Positions 1 through 5,918 of a DNA stretch of 13,877 nt are shown here, piece by piece. The stretch covers positions 1 through 13,877 of the forward strand of contig JBEKTY010000192.1 in the NCBI GenBank assembly GCA_049515555.1, written 5' to 3'. A program made the position numbers and the translations under genes. The notes under the pieces are model-generated. The model was given only the letters and a program-made list of their open reading frames with translations, was not told the DNA's origin and made no database searches. The DNA is from JBEKTY01 sp049515555. Its GTDB lineage: Bacteria; Planctomycetota; Planctomycetia; Pirellulales; Thermoguttaceae. Numbering within the stretch: position 1 is the stretch's first letter; the number at the start of each line of letters is the position of its first letter.

Positions 1-155
1 ATCACCGCGGCAACCTGGCGGTCGATCGCTGGATGACCAGCCGGCCGGGCGTCTTCGCCGCCGGCGATTCGGTCCGCGGCGCCTCGCTGGTCGTCCACGC
101 CATCAACGAAGGCCGCCTGATGGCCGCCGCCGCCGACGCCTGGCTGCGACGGTAG
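1..155 (+). CDS. C-terminal fragment of a GltD-type FAD/NAD(P)-dependent oxidoreductase (glutamate synthase small subunit-like)
   Basis: The frame is open from the left edge and ends at a TAG (153-155), giving 50 complete codons of a gene that begins outside the window. The visible part contains PGVFAAGDSVRGASLVV followed by an EGR motif. This is the C-terminal FAD-binding signature (FAAGD, RG, SLVV.AI.EGR) of the glutamate synthase small subunit GltD and its relatives, which pass electrons from NAD(P)H through FAD and Fe-S centres to a partner subunit. The stretch ends with an Ala-rich helix and LRR, a normal family ending. NfnB-, PreT- and sulfide dehydrogenase-type relatives share this motif, so the exact member cannot be told from 50 residues. 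A heptamer repeat array begins within 10 nt of the stop. Confidence 0.75.
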   Translation, partial: HRGNLAVDRWMTSRPGVFAAGDSVRGASLVVHAINEGRLMAAAADAWLRR

Positions 156-160
156 GAAGC

Positions 161-215
161 GACGGACGACGGGCGACAGCAGGAAGCGACGGACGACGGA
201 CGACGGACGACGGAC
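161..215. repeat. GACGGAC heptamer array (short tandem repeat)
   Basis: Four exact, contiguous GACGGAC units occupy 188-215. They are preceded by GACGGAC (161-167), GACGGGC (168-174) and GACAGCA (175-181), then a 6-nt interruption (GGAAGC). The word AGGAAGCGACGGACGACGG occurs twice, at 154-172 and 181-199. A short stretch of the same family, GACAGGC-GACGGAC, is present at 8067-8080 downstream of the toxin gene. Confidence 0.85.
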
Positions 216-240
216 GGAACTGCCTGCTCCCGTCCGCCGC

Positions 241-320
<80 letters not shown>

Positions 321-698
321 GGCGGGCGGGTTTCCTAACACCATTCCATGTGACCGGAATCGCAATTTCCCGTTTTCGTGCCGGCCCGACCCAATTTGCA
401 CTTTGCATTTTGCAATTCCGCCTTCCGCTCGTCGAACAGTCGCCCGCCTCAAGGTACCTTTCAAAACTTACCGCGATCGACAAGTCTGTAACCCATTATA
501 TGGCTTGCACTACCGATTCTGCCGGCAATCGTAAACTCATACGTCTCCGGATGTACGTGTTCGACTTCCGCCTTCCCCGACGCCATAACTCCTTCGCCGC
601 CTTCAATTTCCGTTGTTTTCAGGGGGTCCAATTGGTACCTATTCTTGAGATCGGCGGGCAACTGGGCCACGGATGTACACAGATTTTCACAGACCCGA

Positions 699-775
699 CC
701 TTCCGCCTTCATTCTTCCGCCCTCCGCTCGCCGCCTTCCGCTTTCATCCCTCATCCTTCCGCCTTCATCCTTCCA
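699..775. repeat. CCTTCCG/CCTTCAT heptamer array, eleven units
   Basis: Eleven consecutive 7-nt units read in register: CCTTCCG, CCTTCAT, TCTTCCG, CCCTCCG, CTCGCCG, CCTTCCG, CTTTCAT, CCCTCAT, CCTTCCG, CCTTCAT, CCTTCCA. The top strand is pyrimidine-rich throughout. The sequence varies but the 7-nt step does not. The array continues as four units at 832-859 and a related array lies at 5780-5828. Confidence 0.85.
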
Positions 776-802
776 GCGAGGGTGCAGCGGCCATGGGGGA
801 AC

Positions 803-831
803 GCTAATCAGCGCTGATTAGCGCTAATCAG
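803..831. repeat. 20-bp perfect palindrome plus a third half-site
   Basis: Positions 803-822 read GCTAATCAGCGCTGATTAGC, identical to its reverse complement. A third half-site, GCTAATCAG, follows directly at 823-831, so the 9-mer occurs three times in alternating orientation. It lies between two heptamer blocks. It could be a regulator-binding site or a small interspersed palindrome; it is about 200 nt upstream of the nearest promoter candidate. Confidence 0.75.
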
Positions 832-859
832 TGTTCCGCCGTCCGCCTTCATCCTTCTC
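832..859. repeat. Continuation of the CCTTCCG-type heptamer array, four units
   Basis: The units TGTTCCG, CCGTCCG, CCTTCAT and CCTTCTC follow in register. The DNA separating this block from the 699-775 block is 56 nt, which is a multiple of 7, so the phase is kept across the palindrome. That may be chance. Confidence 0.65.
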
Positions 860-1030
860 ATAAGCCCCTAATCCGTTCCGCCATACCTATACATCTGTAC
901 CATACATGCTGGCCCAATTTCAAGCCCAGTTTTTTGGAGGGGCGCGGCCATCGCCTGGGCCGGTTTGGGGGCGCGCGGGCGGGCATTGGCCGCGATTTTG
1001 CGGGAGAATTGGAAAAACAGCGAAAAATCC

Positions 1031-1059
1031 TTGACAATCAGTTTGTAACCGTCTCTAAT
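1031..1059 (+). promoter_or_regulatory. Sigma70-type promoter for the PEP-CTERM repeat protein
   Basis: A perfect -35 box TTGACA (1031-1036) is followed after exactly 17 nt by TCTAAT (1054-1059), one base off the TATAAT consensus. Transcription would start near 1066, leaving a leader of about 100 nt before the ATG at 1170. The surrounding DNA (around 1005-1070) is AT-richer than its neighbours, as expected of a promoter. Confidence 0.65.
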
Positions 1060-1169
1060 TGTGGTTTGCACCCGGCTGGCCTGGCCCCACGCCGATATGT
1101 TGCAGCACTGCTCCGGGCGGGCCCCGCGGGATTGACTGAACTCCGACGGCTCTCAAAAGGAGAATTCGG

Positions 1170-2510
1170 ATGAGAATGTCTCTTTTGGCGATCGCGGCCG
1201 CGCTGTCGGCTATTGCAACGGATGCCTCGGGCCAGACGCTAACGACCTTGGGCTCGTTCAACGGCACCAACGGCGGTTATGGGGGCCCCTGTGGCGGCTT
1301 GACGCTCATCGGCCCAACCCTCTATGGGACGGCCTCCAATGGCGGCACCAGCAACGACGGTGCGGTTTTCAGCATCCCCGTGGGCGGTGGCACGCCCGCG
1401 GTCTTGGGCCCGTTCAGCGCCAGCAGCGGTTTTTCCTCCTCGGGCAGTTTGACGCTCATCGGCTCAACCCTGTACGGGACGGCCGGGAATGGCGGCGCCA
1501 GCGGCTACGGAACGGTCTTCAGCATCCCCGTGGGCGGCGGCACGCCCACCGCCTTGGGCTCGTTCAACTACAGCAACGGTGAACATCCCTATGGCAGTTT
1601 GACGCTCATCGGCTCAACCCTCTACGGGACGACCTTGCAGGGCGGCGCCGGCGGCGGCTACGGGGCGGTCTTCAGCATCCCCGTGGGCGGCGGCACGCCC
1701 ACGGCCCTGGGCTCGTTCAAGGGCAGCAATGGTTTTGGGCCCTCTGGCGGTTTGACGCTCATCGGCTCAACCCTCTACGGGACGACCAACGAGGGCGGCG
1801 CCAAGGGCGACGGCACGGTCTTCAGCATCCCCGTGGGCGGTGGCACGCCCACGGATCTGGGCTCGTTCAGCGGCAGCAATGGCCAAACCCCCGAAGGCGG
1901 TTTGACGCTCATCGGCTCGACCCTCTACGGAACGACCTACCAGGGCGGCGCCAGCAACGATGGCACGGTTTTCAGCATCCCCGTGGGCGGCGGCTCGCCC
2001 ACGGCCGTGGGGTCCTTCAACGGCAGCAATGGTTCTAACCCCCGTGCCAGTTTGGCGCTCAGCGCCGATGGCTCGACCCTCTACGGGACGACCCAATTGG
2101 GCGGCGCCGGCGGCGACGGCACGGTTTTCAGCATCCCCGTGGGCGGCGGCACGCCCACGGCCTTGGTCTCGTTCAACGGCGGCAATGGTGAATGGTCCCT
2201 TGGCGATTTGACGCTCAGCGCTGACGGCTCAACCTTTTACGGGACGACCGAAATCGGCGGAGCCAACAACGACGGCACGGTCTTCGCCCTGACGCTCCCG
2301 ACACCCGAGCCGGCCGCGTTGGCCCTTCTCGGCGCCGGGGCGATTGGGCTGGCGGGTTATGTTTCCTGGCGGCGAAGGCGGCGGCCCGCTTTGACCCGCG
2401 CCGGGGAGGCGATCGTTTCGAGCGGCGGCGGCCCGGATTTGCAGGAGGGCGGTCCGGCAATTCTTTCGCTGCCCTCCCGGCGCGCGGAAGCGAAACGGCG
2501 GGCGGCCTGA
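1170..2510 (+). CDS. Exported GloVer-type tandem-repeat protein with PEP-CTERM sorting signal
   Basis: The 446-residue product starts at an ATG 7 nt after AGGAG (1158-1162). Residues 1-21 form a signal peptide ending near DASG/QT. Seven repeats of about 50 residues follow, each with an LGSFNGSNG-like opening, LTLIGSTLYGTT, a GG..NDGTVF core and FSIPVGGGTPT; the last lacks FSIPVGGG. This matches the choice-of-anchor GloVer tandem-repeat family, and seven such units would suit a seven-bladed beta-propeller (inference). PEP at 379-381, a hydrophobic helix (about 382-400) and five arginines (401-405) form a PEP-CTERM signal, the substrate of an exosortase that would be encoded elsewhere, so the protein is probably surface or secreted. 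Oddly, about 41 residues follow the arginines, where family members normally stop. The function is unknown; a sugar- or matrix-binding role is possible. Confidence 0.85.
   Translation: MRMSLLAIAAALSAIATDASGQTLTTLGSFNGTNGGYGGPCGGLTLIGPTLYGTASNGGTSNDGAVFSIPVGGGTPAVLGPFSASSGFSSSGSLTLIGSTLYGTAGNGGASGYGTVFSIPVGGGTPTALGSFNYSNGEHPYGSLTLIGSTLYGTTLQGGAGGGYGAVFSIPVGGGTPTALGSFKGSNGFGPSGGLTLIGSTLYGTTNEGGAKGDGTVFSIPVGGGTPTDLGSFSGSNGQTPEGGLTLIGSTLYGTTYQGGASNDGTVFSIPVGGGSPTAVGSFNGSNGSNPRASLALSADGSTLYGTTQLGGAGGDGTVFSIPVGGGTPTALVSFNGGNGEWSLGDLTLSADGSTFYGTTEIGGANNDGTVFALTLPTPEPAALALLGAGAIGLAGYVSWRRRRRPALTRAGEAIVSSGGGPDLQEGGPAILSLPSRRAEAKRRAA
1243..2290 (+). repeat. Seven coding tandem repeats, about 150 bp each
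   Basis: The string AGCATCCCCGTGGGCGG recurs starting at 1371, 1521, 1674, 1824, 1974 and 2130, giving periods of 150, 153, 150, 150 and 156 bp, all multiples of 3. Other long strings are also nearly identical between units (TTTGACGCTCATCGGCTC and the CTACGGGACGACC type). Identity at the DNA level, including third codon positions, points to recent duplication or gene conversion among the units. Confidence 0.85.
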
Positions 2511-2515
2511 TCGCG

Positions 2516-2613
2516 GCTCGGCGGGGGCAAGCCCCGCTGGGGCGGAGAGGGGGAGCGAGCGGCGGGGTAGTACGCCAATCAGCGCTCGGCGGGGGCGAGC
2601 CCCGCCGGGGCGG
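2516..2613. repeat. Duplicated 30-bp GC-rich hairpin, possible terminator
   Basis: A 30-nt sequence at 2516-2545 recurs at 2584-2613 with 28 of 30 bases the same. Each copy contains the arms GCGGGG and CCCCGC (2521-2526 with 2532-2537 in the first copy), with the inner core GGGGCAAGCCCC or GGGGCGAGCCCC. The first copy begins 5 nt after the stop codon of the PEP-CTERM gene, so it may end that transcript. No U-tract follows. Confidence 0.6.
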
Positions 2614-2646
2614 CGCGAGAGGCGAGCGCGCGAAACGGGGTCGTGT

Positions 2647-2674
2647 CTCATTTGAAATGAGTCGAGACTCATTT
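2647..2674. repeat. Two overlapping dyads sharing the AAATGAG half-site
   Basis: CTCATTTGAAATGAG (2647-2661) is a palindrome with 7-bp arms around a single G. AAATGAGTCGAGACTCATTT (2655-2674) has 9-bp arms around GA. The middle AAATGAG belongs to both, so the RNA or DNA could adopt either of two mutually exclusive hairpins. It stands out as an AT-rich island in GC-rich DNA. Whether it is a binding site or an interspersed repeat is not decided by the sequence. Confidence 0.6.
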
Positions 2675-2750
2675 TCCATCGCATCGCGCATCGTCCTCCA
2701 AGGATGAAAATAATGAAACTGGGACCCGATCCCATTTTCACCCCGACACA

Positions 2751-2789
2751 CACTGCTGGACAAGCCGGCAGTGGCACCCTGCGGGCGGG
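2751..2789. repeat. Half-copy of the 242-320 inverted repeat
   Basis: These 39 nt match 292-330 at 37 positions, covering the right arm (CACTGCTGGACAAGCC...GCAGTGGCACCC) and the GCGGGCGGG flank beyond it. No matching left arm is present, so this is a single arm rather than a hairpin. Confidence 0.8.
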
Positions 2790-2799
2790 CCACGTGCCG

Positions 2800-2862
2800 G
2801 AATATTCGGAATATACGGCTAAGGCCGCGGGGTTTTCCTCAAGCGGATATTCGGAATATTCG
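2800..2862. repeat. Two pairs of 9-bp GAATATTCG repeats
   Basis: GAATATTCG-GAATATACG (2800-2817) and GGATATTCG-GAATATTCG (2845-2862) are head-to-tail pairs separated by 27 nt. GAATATTC is itself a palindrome. The 9-nt step makes frames read as Glu-Tyr-Ser on both strands, which explains the EYSEY peptides there without any gene. Confidence 0.7.
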
Positions 2863-2947
2863 ATTAAACACGTAAGGATTGCCCCACTTGCCGGGCAGTG
2901 GTTAGTGCGTTGTGGCCATTTTGCGCTGAGGAGCTCAGCCGCGGGTC

Positions 2948-2982
2948 GCCAACCACTAGCCACCAGTCACTAGCCACCATTC
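2948..2982. repeat. ACTAGCC heptamer array upstream of the lipoprotein start
   Basis: Five 7-nt units in register: GCCAACC, ACTAGCC, ACCAGTC, ACTAGCC, ACCATTC. The array ends 15 nt before the ATG at 2998, and the Shine-Dalgarno tract fills the gap. The same family and arrangement occur at 9583-9617. Confidence 0.75.
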
Positions 2983-2997
2983 CACAGGGGGGAACTT

Positions 2998-3684
2998 ATG
3001 CGCCCGTTTTTGCGGCCGTCGTTGCGGATCGGGATCTTGGTGTTGGCCGTCGCGCCGCTGGTAGGGTGTGGCTGGATGGAGGCCATGCGCTGCCGCTTCG
3101 CCCGTTGGCGGGATGGCGACTGCTGTAGCGGCACGTGTTGCGCGCCGGGAGATGGGTGCAGTTGCCAGGGGTCTTTCGGCACGGCCGGATCATCGCAGGC
3201 CACAGACGCCAAGGAGCCGCCGGAGAAGCCGGCCGGTGCGGCTGCCACCAGCGCCAAACCGCCCGCCGCCACCACCCCCAGCCAGCCCGAAAAGCCGATT
3301 GGGACGGAGCCCGCTCCGCTACCCCTGCCGCCGGCGATTCCGCCCGGGGAGACTAAGCCGGCGCCTGTGGCGACACCGCCTGCGGCAACACCGCCGGTCG
3401 TGGTGCCGGAGGCAACACCCGCTCCGCCGACCGCGGCGAAACCGCAAGCGGCAACACCGCCCGCGGCAACACCGCCGGCGGCAACACCGCCCGCGGCAAA
3501 ACCGCCCGCTGCGGCACCCGAGGCGACGCCTGCTCCGCCGTCGCGTAGCACGGCGACGCCGCCGGCTTCGACACCCACTTCGCCGAAGGCCACGCCGAAG
3601 ACCACGGATGATGAATCCTGGCCACCGCCGCCGCCCAAGCGAAGCAGCTCGCCCGCAACGACGGTGACCGTCCCCAGCCCGTGA
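2998..3684 (+). CDS. Putative lipoprotein with a Cys cluster and a Pro/Ala-rich tail
   Basis: I do not recognise a family for this 228-residue protein. Its ATG follows AGGGGGGAA (2986-2994). The N-terminus is basic and then hydrophobic, ending in LVGC with the Cys at residue 24: a type II signal peptide, so the mature protein should be lipid-anchored. Residues 32-56 hold seven further cysteines (32, 42, 43, 47, 48, 54, 56), an arrangement that could bind metal or form disulfides. From about residue 65 to the end it is low-complexity, rich in Pro, Ala and Thr, with repeated ATPPA units encoded by near-identical 15-bp DNA repeats (about 3370-3510). Such tails often span the cell wall or act as flexible linkers. 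No catalytic domain is visible. It lies between two repeat-rich gaps on the same strand as mnmG. Confidence 0.6.
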   Translation: MRPFLRPSLRIGILVLAVAPLVGCGWMEAMRCRFARWRDGDCCSGTCCAPGDGCSCQGSFGTAGSSQATDAKEPPEKPAGAAATSAKPPAATTPSQPEKPIGTEPAPLPLPPAIPPGETKPAPVATPPAATPPVVVPEATPAPPTAAKPQAATPPAATPPAATPPAAKPPAAAPEATPAPPSRSTATPPASTPTSPKATPKTTDDESWPPPPPKRSSSPATTVTVPSP

Positions 3685-3757
3685 GGATCGAATTTCTGAA
3701 CGATCCGGGCTAGAATGACGGATGCTGCGGTTGGCGCGACCGTTCACGGTATGGACA

Positions 3758-3836
3758 GTAGCACGCCACACTCCGTGTGCCGTCGGCTGAAGCGGACAAA
3801 GGTATGGCGGACGGCACACGGAGTGTGGCGTGCTAC
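3758..3836. repeat. Perfect inverted repeat with 27-bp arms upstream of mnmG
   Basis: The arms at 3758-3784 and 3810-3836 are exact reverse complements over 27 bp, separated by 25 nt. The outer ends are GTAGCACGCC and GGCGTGCTAC. The right arm ends 9 nt before the proposed mnmG ATG at 3846. In RNA this would be a very strong hairpin in the mnmG leader. It also creates an in-frame ATG at 3777 that lengthens the apparent protein by 23 residues, all encoded by repeat DNA. Confidence 0.9.
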
Positions 3837-3845
3837 CTTGGGGCC

Positions 3846-5741
3846 ATGAGCACATCCTATGACTTCGACATCCTGGTGGTCGGCGGGGGGCACGCCGGGG
3901 TCGAGGCGGCCCTGGCCGCGGCCCGGCTGGGCGCGCAGACCGCCCTGCTGACGGCCAATCTCGACACGATCGCTCAGATGAGTTGCAATCCGGCCATCGG
4001 CGGCGTGGCCAAGGGGCAGATCGTCCGCGAGATCGACGCCCTGGGCGGGGCCATGGCCGGGGCAATCGACGCCGCCGGCATCCAGTTCCGCATGCTCAAT
4101 CGCAGCAAGGGCCCCGCCATGCACGGTCCACGGGCCCAGGCCGATAAGCTGGCCTATCAACTCGAAATCCGCCGCATCTGCCGGGACGAGGCCAATCTGA
4201 CGCTCCGCCAGGAGAACATCGACGACCTGCTCGTCGAGGGTCAGGCCGATTCGCAGCGAATCGTGGGTCTGCTCACGGCCGGCGGCGCGGTCTATCGCGC
4301 CCGGGCGGTGGTCCTCTGCGCCGGCACGTTCTTGCGGGGCCTGATCCACGTGGGCGAGGACATTCTGCCCGGCGGACGCATGGGCGAGGGCACGTCGGCG
4401 GGCATCAGCCTGGCCCTCCAGCGGTGCGGCCTGACCCTGGGGCGGTTCAAGACCGGCACCCCCGTCCGCCTCGACGGCCGCACCATCGATTACGACCAGA
4501 CCCAATGCCAGCCGGGCGACGAGCAGCCCGAGCCCTTCTCCTTCCTCAACGATCGGATCGACTGCCAGCAGGTGCCTTGCTGGATCACCTATACCACGCC
4601 GGCCGTGCACGAGCTGGTGCGGGCCAACCTGCATCGCGCGCCGATGTATACGGGTCAGATTCAGTCGGCCGGGCCCCGCTATTGCCCGTCGATCGAGACC
4701 AAGGTGCTCCGCTTCGCGGACAAGACGCGGCACCAGTTGTTCCTGGAGCCGGAAGGCCGGCGGACGCACGAGGTGTACGTCAACGGCCTATCGACCAGCC
4801 TGCCGCGCGACGTGCAGGAGGGCATGTTGCGGGCCATCCCGGGCCTGGCCCGGGCCCAAATCATCCGCTATGCCTACGCCATCGAATACGACTACGTGCC
4901 GCCCCAGCAACTAAGGCCCTCGCTGGAAACGAAGCGGGTCGCCGGGCTGTACCTGGCCGGGCAGATCAACGGCACCACCGGCTACGAGGAGGCCGCCGGC
5001 CAGGGCCTGCTGGCCGGGGCCAACGCCGCGCTGGCCCTCCAGGGCCAGCCGCCGCTGGTGCTCCGCCGCGACCAGGCCTACCTGGGCGTGATGATCGACG
5101 ACCTGGTGACCCGCGGCGTCGACGAGCCCTACCGCATGTTCACCAGCCGCGCGGAATTCCGCCTCCTCCTCCGCGGCGATAACGCCGATCGGCGGCTCAC
5201 CCCGCTGGGCAATCGCCTGGGCCTGGTGGGCCGCGAGCGTTGGCAACGGCTGCAACTGAAGCTGGCCGAGATGGCCCGCGTGGACGAGCTGCTCCGAACC
5301 ACGCGCAGCGAAGGGCTTTCGTTGGCCCAATTGCTTCGCCGCACGGCGGTGACTTGGCAGGCAGTGGCCCAGCGATTGCCCGCCTTGGCCGATGTGCCCG
5401 CCGACGTGGCCCGGCAACTGACGTACGACGCCAAGTACGAGGGCTATGTCGCCCGGCAGCAGATCGACATTGACCGGCAGGAGCGTCTGGCGGCCCGGCG
5501 GATCCCGGCCGATTTCGACTTTTCGACGGTGGCGCACTTGCGGGTCGAGGCCCGCGAGAAGCTCGATCGCGTCCGCCCGGTCGATATATCGCAGGCCAGC
5601 CGCATCAGCGGAATCACTCCGGCCGACCTGGCGGTCCTGCTAGTCCGCCTGGAGGGCCGCAGGCGCGCTGTGCCGGCTGACGGGACTGGCGGGACAGAGG
5701 CTGGCTCATCCCTTGGACGTGGAACTCCAGCGGCGCGGTAA
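3846..5741 (+). CDS. mnmG: tRNA uridine-5-carboxymethylaminomethyl modification enzyme MnmG (GidA)
   Basis: MnmG works with the GTPase MnmE to install the carboxymethylaminomethyl group on the wobble uridine of several tRNAs, using FAD, NADH and a methylene donor. The 631-residue product (E. coli: 629) opens with the FAD-binding loop GGGHAG at 13-18, then SCNPAIGGVAKGQIVREID, the GTFLRG and KTGTP motifs, YCPSIETK, VYVNGLSTSLP, EEAAGQGLLAGANAAL and the RAEFRLLLRGDNADRRLT segment. The C-terminal helical domain that contacts MnmE and tRNA (YVARQQIDIDRQ, ending near ISGITPADLAVLLVRLE) is intact, with a short unconserved tail of about 30 residues. I chose ATG 3846 because family proteins begin right before the YDFDILVVGGG strand; the in-frame ATG at 3777 lies inside an inverted repeat. 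A weak -10-like TAGAAT is at 3711-3716. mnmE is not in the window. Confidence 0.97.
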   Translation: MSTSYDFDILVVGGGHAGVEAALAAARLGAQTALLTANLDTIAQMSCNPAIGGVAKGQIVREIDALGGAMAGAIDAAGIQFRMLNRSKGPAMHGPRAQADKLAYQLEIRRICRDEANLTLRQENIDDLLVEGQADSQRIVGLLTAGGAVYRARAVVLCAGTFLRGLIHVGEDILPGGRMGEGTSAGISLALQRCGLTLGRFKTGTPVRLDGRTIDYDQTQCQPGDEQPEPFSFLNDRIDCQQVPCWITYTTPAVHELVRANLHRAPMYTGQIQSAGPRYCPSIETKVLRFADKTRHQLFLEPEGRRTHEVYVNGLSTSLPRDVQEGMLRAIPGLARAQIIRYAYAIEYDYVPPQQLRPSLETKRVAGLYLAGQINGTTGYEEAAGQGLLAGANAALALQGQPPLVLRRDQAYLGVMIDDLVTRGVDEPYRMFTSRAEFRLLLRGDNADRRLTPLGNRLGLVGRERWQRLQLKLAEMARVDELLRTTRSEGLSLAQLLRRTAVTWQAVAQRLPALADVPADVARQLTYDAKYEGYVARQQIDIDRQERLAARRIPADFDFSTVAHLRVEAREKLDRVRPVDISQASRISGITPADLAVLLVRLEGRRRAVPADGTGGTEAGSSLGRGTPAAR

Positions 5742-5779
5742 AGGAGTGGTGCCGGCCGCCAAGCACCACCATCTTGACT

Positions 5780-5828
5780 CCCTAATCCCTCGTCCCTCCG
5801 CCGCCCCCTTTCCGCCTTCTGCCCTCGG
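5780..5828. repeat. CCTTCCG-type heptamer array, seven units
   Basis: Seven units in register between mnmG and aspA: CCCTAAT, CCCTCGT, CCCTCCG, CCGCCCC, CTTTCCG, CCTTCTG, CCCTCGG. It shares the pyrimidine-rich strand and orientation of the 699-775 array. A possible -10 box, TACAAT, follows at 5833-5838. Confidence 0.7.
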
Positions 5829-5918
5829 GCCTTACAATGATTATGGAATGGGTACGAGCCCGGTTTCCTGTGTGTGTTAAGCCAACGAAGAGTTCCACAA
5901 CCAACCACGGCATCAACA

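Larger units (their letters stand above)
2511..2997. other. Repeat-rich intergenic region without a convincing gene
   Basis: The 487 bp between the PEP-CTERM gene and the lipoprotein hold a duplicated GC-rich hairpin (2516-2545 and 2584-2613), two overlapping dyads (2647-2674), a half-copy of the 242-320 inverted repeat (2751-2789), two pairs of 9-bp GAATATTCG repeats (2800-2817 and 2845-2862) and an ACTAGCC heptamer array (2948-2982). Frames on both strands here translate to repeat text such as EYSEY, so I call no gene. Confidence 0.7.

Noticed and set aside
161..215. Heptamer array considered as replication-origin iterons or DnaA boxes
   Set aside because: The unit does not resemble TTATCCACA, there is no AT-rich unwinding region next to it, and no dnaA, dnaN or rep gene is present.
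495..500. TATAAT on the minus strand
   Set aside because: No acceptable -35 box lies at 16-18 nt and no minus-strand gene follows.
1371..2146. Regular repeats considered as a CRISPR array
   Set aside because: The units are about 150 bp, keep one open frame and encode a known protein repeat; there are no unique spacers of 25-45 bp.
2704..2973. Small frames on both strands with EYSEY peptides
   Set aside because: They arise from 9-bp GAATATTCG repeats and other repeat words; no ribosome binding site or protein-like composition.
2970..3638. Gly/Ala/Val-rich minus-strand frame opposite the lipoprotein
   Set aside because: It is the complement of the ATPPA repeats. The plus strand has the Shine-Dalgarno, signal peptide and lipobox.
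3688..3716. Possible mnmG promoter TCGAAT-N17-TAGAAT
   Set aside because: The -35 box matches only 3 of 6 consensus bases, so it is mentioned with the gene but not called.
3758..3836. Inverted repeat considered as the ends of a miniature transposon
   Set aside because: The full element is about 79 bp and I see no flanking target-site duplication beyond chance; a repeat of the palindromic type fits better, though a MITE cannot be excluded.
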